Positions 1-9,900 of a DNA stretch of 60,992 bases are shown in pieces (position 1 is the stretch's first letter; each line of letters starts with the position of its first letter). Both the position numbers and the translations under genes were made by a program. This DNA is from Bacteroidales bacterium (GTDB taxonomy: Bacteria > Bacteroidota > Bacteroidia > Bacteroidales > UBA932): assembly GCA_017625725.1 (NCBI GenBank), contig JAGAKH010000127.1, positions 1 to 60,992 of the forward strand, written 5' to 3'. The notes beneath the pieces were generated by a model. The model did not search any database. It was given only the letters and a program-made list of their open reading frames with translations, and was not told the DNA's origin.

Positions 1-2
1 AG

Positions 3-107
3 GCACTCAACTGTGACACCATGGCTCTGACTGAACAAGTAATATCAAACGATAAACAAATCAAAGCAGTGAAGGTAGCCTTTGACAAGCTGGCGGTCGC
101 CGCCTGA
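3..107 (+). CDS. C-terminal end of an unrecognised protein (partial)
   Basis: An open frame enters from the left edge and ends at a TGA at 105-107, giving about 34 residues that end DKLAVAA. It is rich in Ala, Lys and Val. I do not recognise the family. It could be the tail of a transposase, because the right edge of the window also runs into an insertion-sequence-like end, but nothing in this short piece proves that. It could also be chance coding. Confidence 0.25.
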   Translation, partial: ALNCDTMALTEQVISNDKQIKAVKVAFDKLAVAA

Positions 108-197
108 CGGGCTAAAATTCACTTGCGAAACTTAAGTTATAAATAATACTCTGCCAGAAAATGGCAAATTGGGAAGAAGGGAAAAAGTGTCAGAAAA

Positions 198-995
198 TCA
201 CAGAAGTTCCGAGAGCATTCCGTAGTATTTCTTCGTTACAGGAATCCTTCTTGAATCGTCTGAATCCAATTCTGCAAAGACAACACCGGTAGAGTCCTTC
301 CTGAGAATCTTGACATGGAGCGGATTGACATAGTAGGAACGGTGACACCTGATGAGATTGTGATCGCCACAGACTTCTTCGAGAGCCTTCATTGTACTTC
401 TCAAAACAAAGTTCTTGACCCTTCCAGACTCAAGATAGTAGATATTTACATAATTTTCTTCAGCAGAGATGTAAAGCACTGAATCAGAAGACACAACAAG
501 TTTAAGATTGTGTTTGTCGTCATAAAACCTGAGTCTCTTGATCTGGGTTATTTCAGAGTTCTGATTCTGTCTGTGATAGTCATAGACACGAAGGGACAAT
601 GCCGTGATGGAATACGGAATGACCAAAGTGAAGAAAAGATGTTTGAAAAGCGTAGTTAGAACATCGAAATATGGCATGGACTTACCGAGGACCAGGTAAA
701 GATAAAGTGATGTGAAGAAGGATGTGAAGACAATTTCGGCAAGACACCAGAATGAGTAGAGGGTATAATTTACCTTCATCGGGAGAAAATAGTAGAGAAG
801 TCTAGTCAGAAGTATACTTGCAAGAATAATTGCAGTGAGAATCGTCGTATGGACACCAAACCAATCGTGTCCGAGGAGGCTATTAACGTCGAAAGGACGA
901 TAAACAAGCATGAATGCGAAGTAGAAAATCGGGAGCACAAAGATGTGGAGCAGCTGCGGGATGAATTTCCTGAAAGAAGGTGATGCGGATGCCAT
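198..995 (-). CDS. Membrane-bound LytTR-type DNA-binding regulator
   Basis: This 265-residue protein has four hydrophobic segments in its first half (for example around FVLPIFYFAFML and TAIILASILL) followed by a C-terminal LytTR DNA-binding domain, recognisable from YISAEENYVNIY and LIRCHRSYYVN. There is no receiver domain, so it is a one-component membrane regulator rather than a classical response regulator; it probably senses a membrane or envelope signal directly. I chose the ATG at 995. A TTG 39 bases upstream is in frame, but it lies inside an inverted repeat that looks like an operator. No partner kinase or target gene is adjacent, so the regulon is unknown apart from probable autoregulation through the upstream TTTGTCAC motifs. 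Confidence 0.8.
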   Translation of the reverse strand: MASASPSFRKFIPQLLHIFVLPIFYFAFMLVYRPFDVNSLLGHDWFGVHTTILTAIILASILLTRLLYYFLPMKVNYTLYSFWCLAEIVFTSFFTSLYLYLVLGKSMPYFDVLTTLFKHLFFTLVIPYSITALSLRVYDYHRQNQNSEITQIKRLRFYDDKHNLKLVVSSDSVLYISAEENYVNIYYLESGRVKNFVLRSTMKALEEVCGDHNLIRCHRSYYVNPLHVKILRKDSTGVVFAELDSDDSRRIPVTKKYYGMLSELL

Positions 996-1009
996 AAATT
1001 CGTCAAATT

Positions 1010-1063
1010 TTTTGTCACAAAATAAGTGTGACAAAATTAAGAATAATTTTTATTTGTCACAAA
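1010..1063. promoter_or_regulatory. Candidate operator: TTTGTCACA motifs at LytTR gene start
   Basis: A perfect inverted repeat, TTTTGTCACA at 1010-1019 and TGTGACAAAA at 1027-1036, has a 7-base spacer and is followed by another TTTGTCACAAA at 1053-1063. A degenerate copy, TTTCGTCAC, sits at 1102-1110. The copies at 1011 and 1053 are 42 bases apart, about four helical turns. The position just upstream of the LytTR start suggests autoregulation. LytTR proteins usually bind direct repeats, so the palindromic arrangement is atypical. The binding role is inference. Confidence 0.45.
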
Positions 1064-1253
1064 TATTTAATTTTAATCCCTAAAATAAGGATATAATCAC
1101 ATTTCGTCACTGTATATCACAATAATTTTAAGATGTCGATATTGAGGTTTAGTTTTGCATTAAAAGTTATGGACAATCATAGAGAGTCTTTCTTAACAAG
1201 TTTGTTAATAAGGCTGGATGACGTTTATAGCAGTTTAAGTTAAAGTACATTTG

Positions 1254-1408
1254 CATGAGGGCTGTCGTGAGATAGTCCTCATGTTCTGTTTAAGAAAGCA
1301 ATCAATAGTGAGGACAGAGCAGGCGGAGCAGCCCGTGAGCTGAGCTGCGGAGCTTGCTCAGAGCGACTGGCCTGTATGAAAAGAGAGCGGCCACTCAGCC
1401 GCTCTCTT
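1254..1408 (+). ncRNA. Candidate structured RNA in glnS/LytTR intergenic region
   Basis: Three hairpins lie in a row in the longest gene-free stretch (996-1448). Hairpin 1 pairs 1254-1266 with 1271-1283, 13 base pairs capped by a GTGA (GNRA-type) tetraloop. Hairpin 2 pairs GAGCAGGC (1317-1324) with GCTTGCTC (1352-1359) and has an inner GCAGC/GCTGC stem. Hairpin 3 is an 11-base-pair stem at 1381-1408. In hairpins 1 and 2 the non-Watson-Crick pairs are all G-U when read on the plus strand and would be A-C mismatches on the minus strand, which favours a plus-strand RNA. TACATTTG at 1246-1253 resembles a -7 element but would start transcription inside hairpin 1. I cannot match it to tmRNA, RNase P, SRP or 6S RNA. 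Confidence 0.4.
1381..1408 (-). terminator. Terminator hairpin after glnS
   Basis: AAGAGAGCGGC (1381-1391) and GCCGCTCTCTT (1398-1408) form an 11-base-pair perfect stem with a 6-base loop. Read on the minus strand it is followed by TTTTC, so it can terminate glnS, which stops at 1449. On the plus strand the trailing T run is weaker, but the hairpin could also end the candidate RNA. Confidence 0.6.
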
Positions 1409-1448
1409 GTTGGAATTATGCCGGAAGTTCCCGTCTACCCTATCAGGG

Positions 1449-3119
1449 CTAGAACTTGAAGCTATCTTTTAGAGCTGTTGTTTTATTGAATACGAAGTGA
1501 TCAGGCTTGCTGTCCGGATCCTTGAAGAAGTAGCCGACGCGTTCGAACTGAACCGCTATGCCGGAATTGTCTTCGAGGAGTGCAGGCTCTGCCAAACCCT
1601 TTGCGAGTACAAGAGACTCAGGGTTAAGATAGTTCTTGTAATCTTCACCTTCAGGAATCTGTCCCATCTGGGCCTCTGTGAAAAGCTTGTCGTAGAGACG
1701 AAGTTCGATCTCCTTGGCATGCTCTGCGGACACCCAATGTATTGTACCTTTGACAGAACGCCACTCGCCGCCACCTGGCTTCGATGTAGGGTCGTAAGTA
1801 CACCTGATTTCAATAACATTGCCATTTTCATCTTTGACAACCTCCTGGCACTTAACGATATAAGTGTATTTCAGACGAACTTCTCCGTCCGGCTTAAGAC
1901 GGAAATACTTCTTAGGAGGTTCCTCCATAAAGTCATTTCTTTCAATGTAAAGTTCACCGGTAAATGGAACCTTGCGTGATGCTCCTTCAGGATCCGCAGG
2001 ATTAAGAGGTGCATCGAACCATTCAACCTTTCCTGGCTCCCAGTTGGTGATGGTGAGCTTGACTGGATCCTGAACCACCATATAACGGTTTGAACGCTCG
2101 TTAAGATCCTGACGTACGCACCATTCCATAAGCTGGAGATCTATAAGCTGCTCGCGTTTTGCGACTCCTACCTTCTCAGCAAACATCCTTATGGACTCCG
2201 GTGTGTAGCCACGACGACGTATACCGCAGATGGTAGGCATACGTGGATCATCCCAACCGCTTACGAAGTTGTTCTTTACAAGTTCTAGAAGCTTACGCTT
2301 CGACATTACCGTGTAGGTAAGGTTGAGTCTTGCGAATTCGTACTGATGTGATGGGAAGATACCAAGCTTCTCGATGAACCAGTCATACAGAGGTCTGTGG
2401 ACATCAAATTCGAGGGTACATATCGAGTGAGTGATGTTTTCAATACTGTCTGACTGTCCATGGGCATAGTCATACATCGGATAGATGCACCATTTGTCTC
2501 CTGTACGATGGTGATGTGCATGAATGATACGGTAGAGAAGCGGGTCACGGAAAAGCATGTTCGGATGTGCCATATCGATCTTGGCACGAAGCACCTTCTC
2601 ACCATCCGCATATTTTCCGGCTTTCATTTCTCTGAAGAGCTGAAGGTTCTCTTCTACGCTGCGGTTACGGTATGGGCTTTCTGTTCCAGGCACCTGAACA
2701 GTTCCGCGTCCTGCACGGATCTCCTCCTGTGTCTGATCGTCGACATAAGCAAGTCCTTTCCTTATCAGTTCTTCAGCCCACTCATAAAGCTGATCGAAGT
2801 AGTCTGATGCATAACGTTCGTTCTCCCAGTCGAAGCCAAGCCACTTAATGTCTTCCTTGATGGAATCTACATATTCTGTATCCTCCTTTACAGGGTTGGT
2901 GTCATCGAAGCGGAGATTGGTCTTTCCGCCATATTTCTTTGCAAGACCGAAGTTGATGCAGATACTTTTAGCATGACCGATGTGAAGATATCCGTTTGGT
3001 TCAGGTGGGAAACGTGTCATCACCGATTCACATTTGCCGCTTGCGAGATCTGACTCAATGATCTCCTCCAGAAAATTAAGATTTCTGGTCTCAGTAACTT
3101 CCTTGTTTACCTCTTCCAT
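1449..3119 (-). CDS. glnS: Glutamine--tRNA ligase
   Basis: Class I aminoacyl-tRNA synthetase that charges tRNA-Gln in the cytoplasm; 556 residues, the normal length for GlnRS. The signature PPEPNGYLHIGHAK (HIGH motif) lies near the N-terminus and the KMSKS-type loop appears as VMSKRKL. The C-terminal anticodon-binding beta-barrels follow. The frame is open 25 codons further upstream, but the start at 3119 (MEEVNKEV) fits GlnRS homologues and leaves room for a -7 element at 3154-3161. It is divergently transcribed from mmdA and is followed by a terminator hairpin. Presence of GlnRS means Gln-tRNA need not be made by transamidation. Confidence 0.97.
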   Translation of the reverse strand: MEEVNKEVTETRNLNFLEEIIESDLASGKCESVMTRFPPEPNGYLHIGHAKSICINFGLAKKYGGKTNLRFDDTNPVKEDTEYVDSIKEDIKWLGFDWENERYASDYFDQLYEWAEELIRKGLAYVDDQTQEEIRAGRGTVQVPGTESPYRNRSVEENLQLFREMKAGKYADGEKVLRAKIDMAHPNMLFRDPLLYRIIHAHHHRTGDKWCIYPMYDYAHGQSDSIENITHSICTLEFDVHRPLYDWFIEKLGIFPSHQYEFARLNLTYTVMSKRKLLELVKNNFVSGWDDPRMPTICGIRRRGYTPESIRMFAEKVGVAKREQLIDLQLMEWCVRQDLNERSNRYMVVQDPVKLTITNWEPGKVEWFDAPLNPADPEGASRKVPFTGELYIERNDFMEEPPKKYFRLKPDGEVRLKYTYIVKCQEVVKDENGNVIEIRCTYDPTSKPGGGEWRSVKGTIHWVSAEHAKEIELRLYDKLFTEAQMGQIPEGEDYKNYLNPESLVLAKGLAEPALLEDNSGIAVQFERVGYFFKDPDSKPDHFVFNKTTALKDSFKF

Positions 3120-3153
3120 ATCTATTGGTAATTTGAATTTGCGAATAATCGGG

Positions 3154-3161
3154 CAAATATA
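3154..3161 (-). promoter_or_regulatory. -7 element for glnS
   Basis: Reads TATATTTG on the minus strand, matching the Bacteroidota consensus TAnnTTTG, about 35 bases before the glnS start. No clear -33 TTG is seen. Confidence 0.5.
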
Positions 3162-3219
3162 GTGATTTTTCTGATAATACAGCGTTGTAGACATGCATAT
3201 GAAGTATCAAAAAATATAT

Positions 3220-3227
3220 TATATTTG
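3220..3227 (+). promoter_or_regulatory. -7 element for mmdA block
   Basis: TATATTTG on the plus strand matches TAnnTTTG and lies 21 bases before the mmdA ATG at 3249. The -33 region is not obvious. Confidence 0.5.
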
Positions 3228-3248
3228 CGAAAAGCAATTTATCAGATT

Positions 3249-4811
3249 ATGAGTATCCAACAGGAGAAGATAAAGGAGCTCGTCGAGCGAAGGGCAGCGG
3301 CACGAATGGGTGGTGGCCCAAAAAGAATAGATGATCAGCATCAGAAAGGGAAATATACAGCCCGTGAAAGACTGGCCATGCTCCTTGACGAGGGCAGTTT
3401 CGAGGAGTTCGACATGTTCGTCCAGCACCGCTGCACAAATTTCGGGATGGAGGACAAGATATACGACGGAGACGGTGTAGTAACAGGAATGGGTACGATA
3501 GACGGCCGTCTCGTCTACGTTTATTCACAGGATTTCACTGTATTCGGAGGGACCATGTCCGAGACCATGGCAATGAAGATATGTAAGATTCAGGACATGG
3601 CGATCCGTGCCGGTGCTCCATTGATATGCATAAATGATTCCGGTGGAGCAAGGATTCAGGAAGGTATGGGTGGTCTTGCAGGACTCGGAGAAATCTTCAC
3701 AAGACATATCACGGCATCAGGCGTGATTCCTCAGATATCCGGTGTGTTCGGTCCATGTGCCGGAGGTGCCGTATACTCTCCTACTCTAACGGACTTCACT
3801 ATAATGATTCAGGATACATCATATATGTATCTTACAGGGCCGAATGTGGTGAAGACAGTAACAGGTGAGACTGTCGGCCATGAAGAACTCGGTGGAGCAA
3901 GTGTCCATGCCTGCAAGAGCGGAGTCGCCCATTTCGCGGCAAAAGACGAGGCGGAAGGCATAGGGACAATCAAGGCTCTGCTTGGTTTTCTTCCTTCAAA
4001 CAACCGTGAACAGGCTCCTTTCAAACCTACTTCAGACCCAGCAGGCAGGACAGCAGACATCCTGAATGAAATAATTCCGGACAACCCTAACAAAGCCTAC
4101 GACATGTACGTCGTAATCGGAAACATTGTGGATGACGGAGAGTTCCTTGAAGTGCATAAGAGCTGGGCAAAGAATATAATCATAGGCTTTGCACATATGA
4201 ACGGACGTACTGTCGGAATCATCGCAAATCAACCTAAGGTTCTTGCCGGCGTCCTTGACAGCAATGCGTCACGCAAGGCTGCAAGATTCATACGTTTCTG
4301 CGACGCGTTCAATATTCCTATAGTAAGTCTGATCGATGTTCCGGGCTTCCTTTGCGGAACACAACAGGAATATGGCGGAATCATAAATCATGGAGCCAAA
4401 CTCCTCTATGCTTACGGCGAAGCTACTGTTCCTAAAGTTGCCGTGACACTGAGAAAGTCCTATGGCGGAGCATACATAACCATGAGCTGCAAGCAGATGA
4501 GAAGCGACGTCAATCTTGCATGGCCGACCGCCAATTTTGCTGTTATGGGTGCTGAAGGTGCGGTTGAGATCCTTTATTCCAAGGAGCTGAAGAAGATTGA
4601 AGATATGGAAGAAAGGCAGAAGGCGGCTGAAGAAAAGAAGAAGGAATATAATGACCTGTTCTGCAACCCTTACAGTGCCGCTGCACGAGGCTACATCGAT
4701 GATATCATAGAGCCCCGCAACACCAGGTTCCGTATAATCAGAGCATTGGAGCAACTTGCAGAGAAGAAATTGGAAAACCCTTGGAAGAAGCACGACAACC
4801 TTCCGCTATAA
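3249..4811 (+). CDS. mmdA: Methylmalonyl-CoA decarboxylase, carboxyltransferase (alpha) subunit
   Basis: A 520-residue biotin-dependent carboxyltransferase of the MmdA/PccB family. It transfers the carboxyl group from methylmalonyl-CoA (or a related acyl-CoA) to the biotin carrier. Both crotonase-like halves are present; visible motifs include NDSGGARIQEG and FGPCAGGAVYSP in the N-terminal half and DVPGFLCGTQQE in the C-terminal half. I start at the ATG at 3249 (MSIQQEK); the frame extends upstream through the promoter. The next genes encode the membrane gamma-like subunit, the biotin carrier and the Na+-pumping beta subunit, so decarboxylation rather than carboxylation is the likely role, in the succinate-to-propionate route. 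PccB is the alternative name, but no biotin carboxylase gene is nearby. Confidence 0.92.
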   Translation: MSIQQEKIKELVERRAAARMGGGPKRIDDQHQKGKYTARERLAMLLDEGSFEEFDMFVQHRCTNFGMEDKIYDGDGVVTGMGTIDGRLVYVYSQDFTVFGGTMSETMAMKICKIQDMAIRAGAPLICINDSGGARIQEGMGGLAGLGEIFTRHITASGVIPQISGVFGPCAGGAVYSPTLTDFTIMIQDTSYMYLTGPNVVKTVTGETVGHEELGGASVHACKSGVAHFAAKDEAEGIGTIKALLGFLPSNNREQAPFKPTSDPAGRTADILNEIIPDNPNKAYDMYVVIGNIVDDGEFLEVHKSWAKNIIIGFAHMNGRTVGIIANQPKVLAGVLDSNASRKAARFIRFCDAFNIPIVSLIDVPGFLCGTQQEYGGIINHGAKLLYAYGEATVPKVAVTLRKSYGGAYITMSCKQMRSDVNLAWPTANFAVMGAEGAVEILYSKELKKIEDMEERQKAAEEKKKEYNDLFCNPYSAAARGYIDDIIEPRNTRFRIIRALEQLAEKKLENPWKKHDNLPL

Positions 4812-4820
4812 TCTTCAGTC

Positions 4821-5198
4821 ATGAACACATTCACTATTATGCAGACTTCAGCACATGTCCTGGAGAAGAGTGCTGAGATGGCGGCGAAGGATCCTCATGG
4901 ACTGATCATCACATTAGTTTCAGTATCGGTTGTCTTTTCCGCCCTGATTATCCTTTATTTTGCATACACATTCATCGGCAAGGCAATAGGTTTCGACTTC
5001 AAAAAGATAATGTCGGGGCTTCAGGCCAGAAAGCGAAAAGCCGGACCGACGCATGAAGAGGCAGCTGCAATCGCCCTTGCCCTTGACCAGGAAATGAATG
5101 GTGAGGTTTACGCTGCCATCGGCATGGCGATGGACCGTTATCTGAATGACACGGTCCATGACAACGAAAGCTACATAATCACCATCAGAAGGAAATGA
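4821..5198 (+). CDS. OadG-family decarboxylase gamma/delta subunit
   Basis: A 125-residue protein with one strong transmembrane segment (around LIITLVSVSVVFSALIIL, residues 34-52) followed by a basic cytoplasmic tail. It matches the small subunits of Na+-translocating decarboxylases (OadG/MmdD), which hold the carboxyltransferase and the membrane pump together. It starts 9 bases after mmdA and precedes the biotin carrier, the usual order. The initiator could also be the Met eight codons in; sequence alone does not decide. Confidence 0.8.
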   Translation: MNTFTIMQTSAHVLEKSAEMAAKDPHGLIITLVSVSVVFSALIILYFAYTFIGKAIGFDFKKIMSGLQARKRKAGPTHEEAAAIALALDQEMNGEVYAAIGMAMDRYLNDTVHDNESYIITIRRK

Positions 5199-5227
5199 CG
5201 TAAAACCATCTGTCAATTATAAGAAAC

Positions 5228-5665
5228 ATGAAAACATATAGATTCAAGATCAACGGCAACGAATATAATGTAGCTGTCAATTCCGTATCAGGAAACATGG
5301 CTGAAGTCAATGTAAACGGAGTAGCATATCAGGTGGAAATGGAGGATATGCCGACTGCACCGGTTCAATCGATTCCGGCAGCACCGGTTTTATCATCTCC
5401 TGTCCAGCAGGTTCAGCCTGCCCAACAGGCAGCCGCACCTGCGTCCGGAGCAGGCAAGAAGATCACTTCTCCACTTCCGGGAGTAATTGTAGCCCTTAAG
5501 GTCAATGTAGGTGACAAGGTAGCGGCAGGACAGGAAGTCGCTGTACTTGAAGCCATGAAGATGGAGAATTCCATCGAGGCTGAGACTCCGGGAACAGTGA
5601 CTGCAATCCATGTAGCCAAGGGGGATTCCGTTCTTGAAGGAGCACCTATCATCACCATCCAATAG
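5228..5665 (+). CDS. mmdC: Biotin carboxyl carrier subunit of the decarboxylase
   Basis: A 145-residue protein. The N-terminal 45 residues form a small beta module, followed by a Pro/Ala/Gln-rich flexible linker (about residues 46-75) and a C-terminal biotinyl domain with the classical EAMKMEN motif, whose Lys is biotinylated. It carries the carboxyl group from MmdA to the membrane subunit MmdB. The swinging linker is typical. It lies 29 bases after the OadG-like gene and 70 bases before mmdB, in one transcription unit. It lacks a biotin carboxylase domain, consistent with a decarboxylase carrier. Confidence 0.92.
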   Translation: MKTYRFKINGNEYNVAVNSVSGNMAEVNVNGVAYQVEMEDMPTAPVQSIPAAPVLSSPVQQVQPAQQAAAPASGAGKKITSPLPGVIVALKVNVGDKVAAGQEVAVLEAMKMENSIEAETPGTVTAIHVAKGDSVLEGAPIITIQ

Positions 5666-5735
5666 TCTGCAGGTTTCCCGGCCGAAAGTGAAGGAGAAGG
5701 CCGTAAACCACGTCACACACATAAACTGGTTATAG

Positions 5736-6878
5736 ATGAACACAGTGATAGACAGCTTATTGCAGTTTCTGCAATATACAGGATTCGCAAACATGACTTG
5801 GCAGCATATAGTGATGATATGCATCGGTATTGCATTCATCACAGTTGCCATTGTCAAAGACTGGGAGCCTCTTCTGCTCGTACCGATAGGATTCGGTATG
5901 ATAATCGGAAACATTCCATTCACAGAAGGGCTTCAGATAGGCATCTATGAAGAAGGATCAGTGATGAACATCCTGTATCAGGGAGTGCAGAAAGGTTGGT
6001 ATCCTCCACTGATCTTCCTCGGAATCGGTGCCATGACAGACTTTTCGTCGCTGATATCACAGCCGAGGCTGATGCTGATCGGAGCTGCCGCACAGATTGG
6101 AATCTTCGGAGCATATATTCTTGCCTTACATATGGGTTTTACGCCAGCGGAATCCGGTGCTATAGGCATTATCGGAGGTGCTGACGGGCCTACTGCAATA
6201 TTCCTTTCATCAAAGCTTGCACCTCACCTGATGGGTGCCATTGCTGTCTCGGCCTACTCCTATATGGCTCTTGTGCCTGTAATCCAGCGTCCGATTATGC
6301 TTCTTCTTACAACTAAAAAGGAACGTCTCATACGTATGAAGACTCCAAGACCTGTAAGTCAGAAGGAAAAGATAATATTCCCGGTGGTGGGTTTCATCCT
6401 TACAGCCCTCATCGTCCCTTCCGGAATGCCTCTGCTCGGAATGCTTTTCTTCGGTAACCTGCTCAAGGAAAGTGGTGTGACCAAGCGTCTTGCAGAAACA
6501 GCCCGGGGACCTCTGATCGACACCATAACAATATTGATAGGTGTGACTGTCGGATGCTCGACACAGGCTGACGTATTCCTCACAGGTGATTCCGTAAAGA
6601 TTTTCCTTCTTGGTCTCCTGTCATTCGTAATTGCAACCACGTGTGGAGTCCTCTTTGCCAAATTCATGAATCTGTTCTGCAAAGAAGGCAACAAGATCAA
6701 TCCACTCATCGGAAATGCCGGGGTCTCGGCTGTTCCGGATGCTGCACGTGTGTCTGAGAATGCTGGACGTGAATTCGACAGGAACAATCATCTGCTCATG
6801 CATGCCATGGCACCTAATGTGGCCGGCGTGATCGGATCTGCCGTCGCAGCCGGAATTCTTCTCAGTTTTCTTGGATAA
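5736..6878 (+). CDS. mmdB: Na+-translocating decarboxylase beta subunit
   Basis: A 380-residue polytopic membrane protein of the OadB/MmdB/GcdB family, which decarboxylates carboxybiotin and drives Na+ out of the cell. Conserved family motifs are visible: IIGGADGPTAIF in the middle, which holds the conserved Asp of the Na+ pathway, and GNAGVSAVPDAARVS near the C-terminus. The length is a little short of the usual 400-430 residues but the conserved core is complete. It is the last gene of the decarboxylase set; metH begins 66 bases later. Confidence 0.93.
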   Translation: MNTVIDSLLQFLQYTGFANMTWQHIVMICIGIAFITVAIVKDWEPLLLVPIGFGMIIGNIPFTEGLQIGIYEEGSVMNILYQGVQKGWYPPLIFLGIGAMTDFSSLISQPRLMLIGAAAQIGIFGAYILALHMGFTPAESGAIGIIGGADGPTAIFLSSKLAPHLMGAIAVSAYSYMALVPVIQRPIMLLLTTKKERLIRMKTPRPVSQKEKIIFPVVGFILTALIVPSGMPLLGMLFFGNLLKESGVTKRLAETARGPLIDTITILIGVTVGCSTQADVFLTGDSVKIFLLGLLSFVIATTCGVLFAKFMNLFCKEGNKINPLIGNAGVSAVPDAARVSENAGREFDRNNHLLMHAMAPNVAGVIGSAVAAGILLSFLG

Positions 6879-6944
6879 ATATCATAACTGATAATTCGAG
6901 AAAATGTTGTATCTTAGCAGGTTTGAACGAATCCGCTAAGAAAG

Positions 6945-9900
6945 ATGCATCTACCCGATAACAAGATATTGGTAATGGATGGTGCCATGGGCACCATGAT
7001 CCAGAGACTTGGCCTGACAGAAGAAGACTACCGCTGCAAGGAACTGGCCGGTTGCAAGAACGAGCTTAAAGGCAATAATGAATGTCTGAACCTTTCACGT
7101 CCGGACATCATCAAGTCAATCCATCAGCAGTATATAGCTGCTGGAGCGGACGTGATCGAGACAAACACTTTCAGTGCCAATTCGATATCACAGGCAGAAT
7201 ACGGATGCGGAAGCATTGCGGCTGCCATGGCATTCGAAGGAGCAAGAATTGCAAGAGATACTGCAGACGAAACCCAGGAAGCTGCAAGACGAATAGGACT
7301 GAGCCGCAAGGTCTGGGTTGCAGGCAGCATGGGTCCTACTTCAAAATCACTATCGCTTTCACCTGACGCTTCCGACCCTACATTCCGCAGCTATTCATTC
7401 AAGGAAATGCGTCAGGCCTATATGGAACAGGCCGAGGCCCTGCTCAGAGGAGGTGCAGACCTGCTGCTCATCGAGACATGCTTCGATGCACTCAACGTGA
7501 AGGCTGCTCTTTCTGCAATTCAGGAAATCGATTCCAGACGTTCCGACGGCAAGCAGACTCCTGTAATGATTTCAGTGTCAGTGGGTGACCGCAGCGGACG
7601 CACATTGACGGGACAGACTCTTGAAGCATTCTACACTTCAGTGAAGCACTACCCTATCATCTCCTTCGGACTAAACTGTTCATTAGGAGCATCCGAACTT
7701 CAGCCGCTTGTCGAAGATATCAATTCATGGTGCGAGTGCGGAATCAGCTGTTATCCTAATGCCGGACTACCTAATGAGATGGGAGGATATGACCAGTCGC
7801 CAGAGGAAATGGCAAGGGAAGTGAAGGAAATGGCCATGAAGGGTCTTGTAAACATAGTAGGAGGATGTTGCGGAACCTGTCCGGAACACATCAGGGCCAT
7901 AACAGATGCAGTCAAGGGAATAATGCCACACCGAAGGCTGCAGGCAGAGAACTCACTCAAGGTAAGCGGTCTGGAAGCAGTTACAGTTGATGTAAGGAAG
8001 AATAATTTCACCAATATAGGAGAAAGGACAAACGTAGCCGGATCCAGAAAGTTTGCAAGACTTATTGCTGCCGGAGAATATGAGACAGCCCTTCAGATTG
8101 CTGCCGGACAGATCGAAGACGGGGCATCTATAATAGACATCAACATGGATGACGCCATGCTTGACAGCAGGCGTGAGATGGAAAGGTTCGTAAGACATAT
8201 TTCTAATGACCCGTCCGTAGCCAGAGCTGCCCTGATGATAGACTCATCGCATTGGGAGACAATCCTGGCCGGTCTTGAAAATGCTCAAGGCAAGTGCATA
8301 GTCAACTCTATAAGTCTGAAGGAAGGTCCTGAAGCCTTTGTGGAAAAGGCCAGAATGATAAAGAGCTTCGGTGCAGCCATGGTGATCATGGCATTTGATG
8401 AAGAAGGTCAGGCAACTACCTTTGAGAGAAAGATAGAAATCTGTGAAAGAGCCTACAGACTGCTTACTGAAAAAGCGGGTGTAGCTCCAGAAGATATAAT
8501 ATTCGACGTAAACATACTTTCAATCGGTACAGGCATTGAGGAGCATGCCAGATATGCCATAGATTTCATTGAGGCTGTCAGATGGATCAAGAAAAATCTT
8601 CCGGGGGCACTTACATCCGGAGGAGTATCCAATCTCTCATTTGCATTCAGGGGAAATAACAAGGTGAGGGAAGCGATGCATTCAGCCTTTCTCTACCACG
8701 CCATCAAGGCCGGACTCGACATGGCTATCGTCAATCCTTCCATGCTCCAGGTTTATGACGAAATTGAACCGGAACTCCTTGAATGTGTGGAAGATGTAAT
8801 CTTCAACAAAGATGCTCGGGCAACGGAAAGACTCATTGCAAAGGCTTCGGAGATGCTGACAGAAAAGGAGGTGCCGGAGGGAAGCGATGCGGGAAATAAA
8901 GATTCTGAGAAGATTCCTGCCAGTGAACGTCTGAAAAATGCTCTGGTCAAGGGTCAGTCGGCAAGTCTGGAGAACGATCTGATGGAAGCCATGAAGACTT
9001 TTGGCACAGCACTCCAGATCATCGAAGGTCCGCTGATGGAGGGAATGGAAACAGTAGGTACGATGTTCGGCGAAGGTAAGATGTTCCTTCCTCAGGTTGT
9101 GAAGTCCGCTAAGATAATGAGGGAAGCCGTGAGCATACTCCAGCCGTATATGGTTCTTGGAGAGAAGGGCCAGGAAAGGCCGGTCATTGTAATCGCAACG
9201 GTCAAGGGAGACGTCCACGACATAGGAAAGAACATAACAGGTATAGTGTTGACCTGCAATGGTTTCGAAGTGCACGACCTCGGAGTCATGGTAGACAAGG
9301 AAACAATCCTCGCCGAGGCGGAGAGACTTGGAGCATCCATTATCGCAGTGAGCGGTCTGATCACCCCATCCCTGTTCCAGATGGAAGAACTTTGCAGGGA
9401 GATGAGTTCAAGAGGGATGAGAGTTCCGCTGTTTGTAGGCGGTGCTACCACTTCCCCACTTCATACAGCCGTCAAGCTTGCTCCTTTATATGACCATGTA
9501 TATCACGGATCCGATGCATCTGCTGCTGCAGTCATGGCGAAAAGATATATGATAGACAGCGAAAGCTTTGAAAAGGAACAGCATGCGGCACAGGAAAGAC
9601 TAAGGGATATACATGAGACTAAAGAGGCGGAGGTTCAGACCAGACCGGAAGAATGGAAGATTTTCCAGAGCAAGCCGACAGATTGCAGCAAAGAGCTTCC
9701 GGAAGATCTGAAGGCAAAGGAGATCCCGGCCGAGGAGATCATCCCATATTTCGACTGGAAGATGCTTTATGCCATATGGGGCGTCAGATACGGAAGTGTA
9801 TCACCTGAAGCGATGGAACTGATGCAGCTGAGGCAGGATGCAGAAGACGAGCTTGCACTGGGCAATTACCGGATACTGGTATCAGCAAGATTCTATAAAG

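Noticed and set aside
152-166. Terminator TGCCA/TGGCA hairpin after the LytTR gene
   Set aside because: The stem is only 5 base pairs and has no T run in the right direction.
996-1034. TTG start extending the LytTR protein by 13 residues
   Set aside because: The extension falls in an inverted repeat that looks like an operator, and an ATG at 995 leads directly into the protein.
6879-6944. Riboswitch (SAM or cobalamin) ahead of metH
   Set aside because: The leader is only 66 bases and I see no conserved box or long stem.
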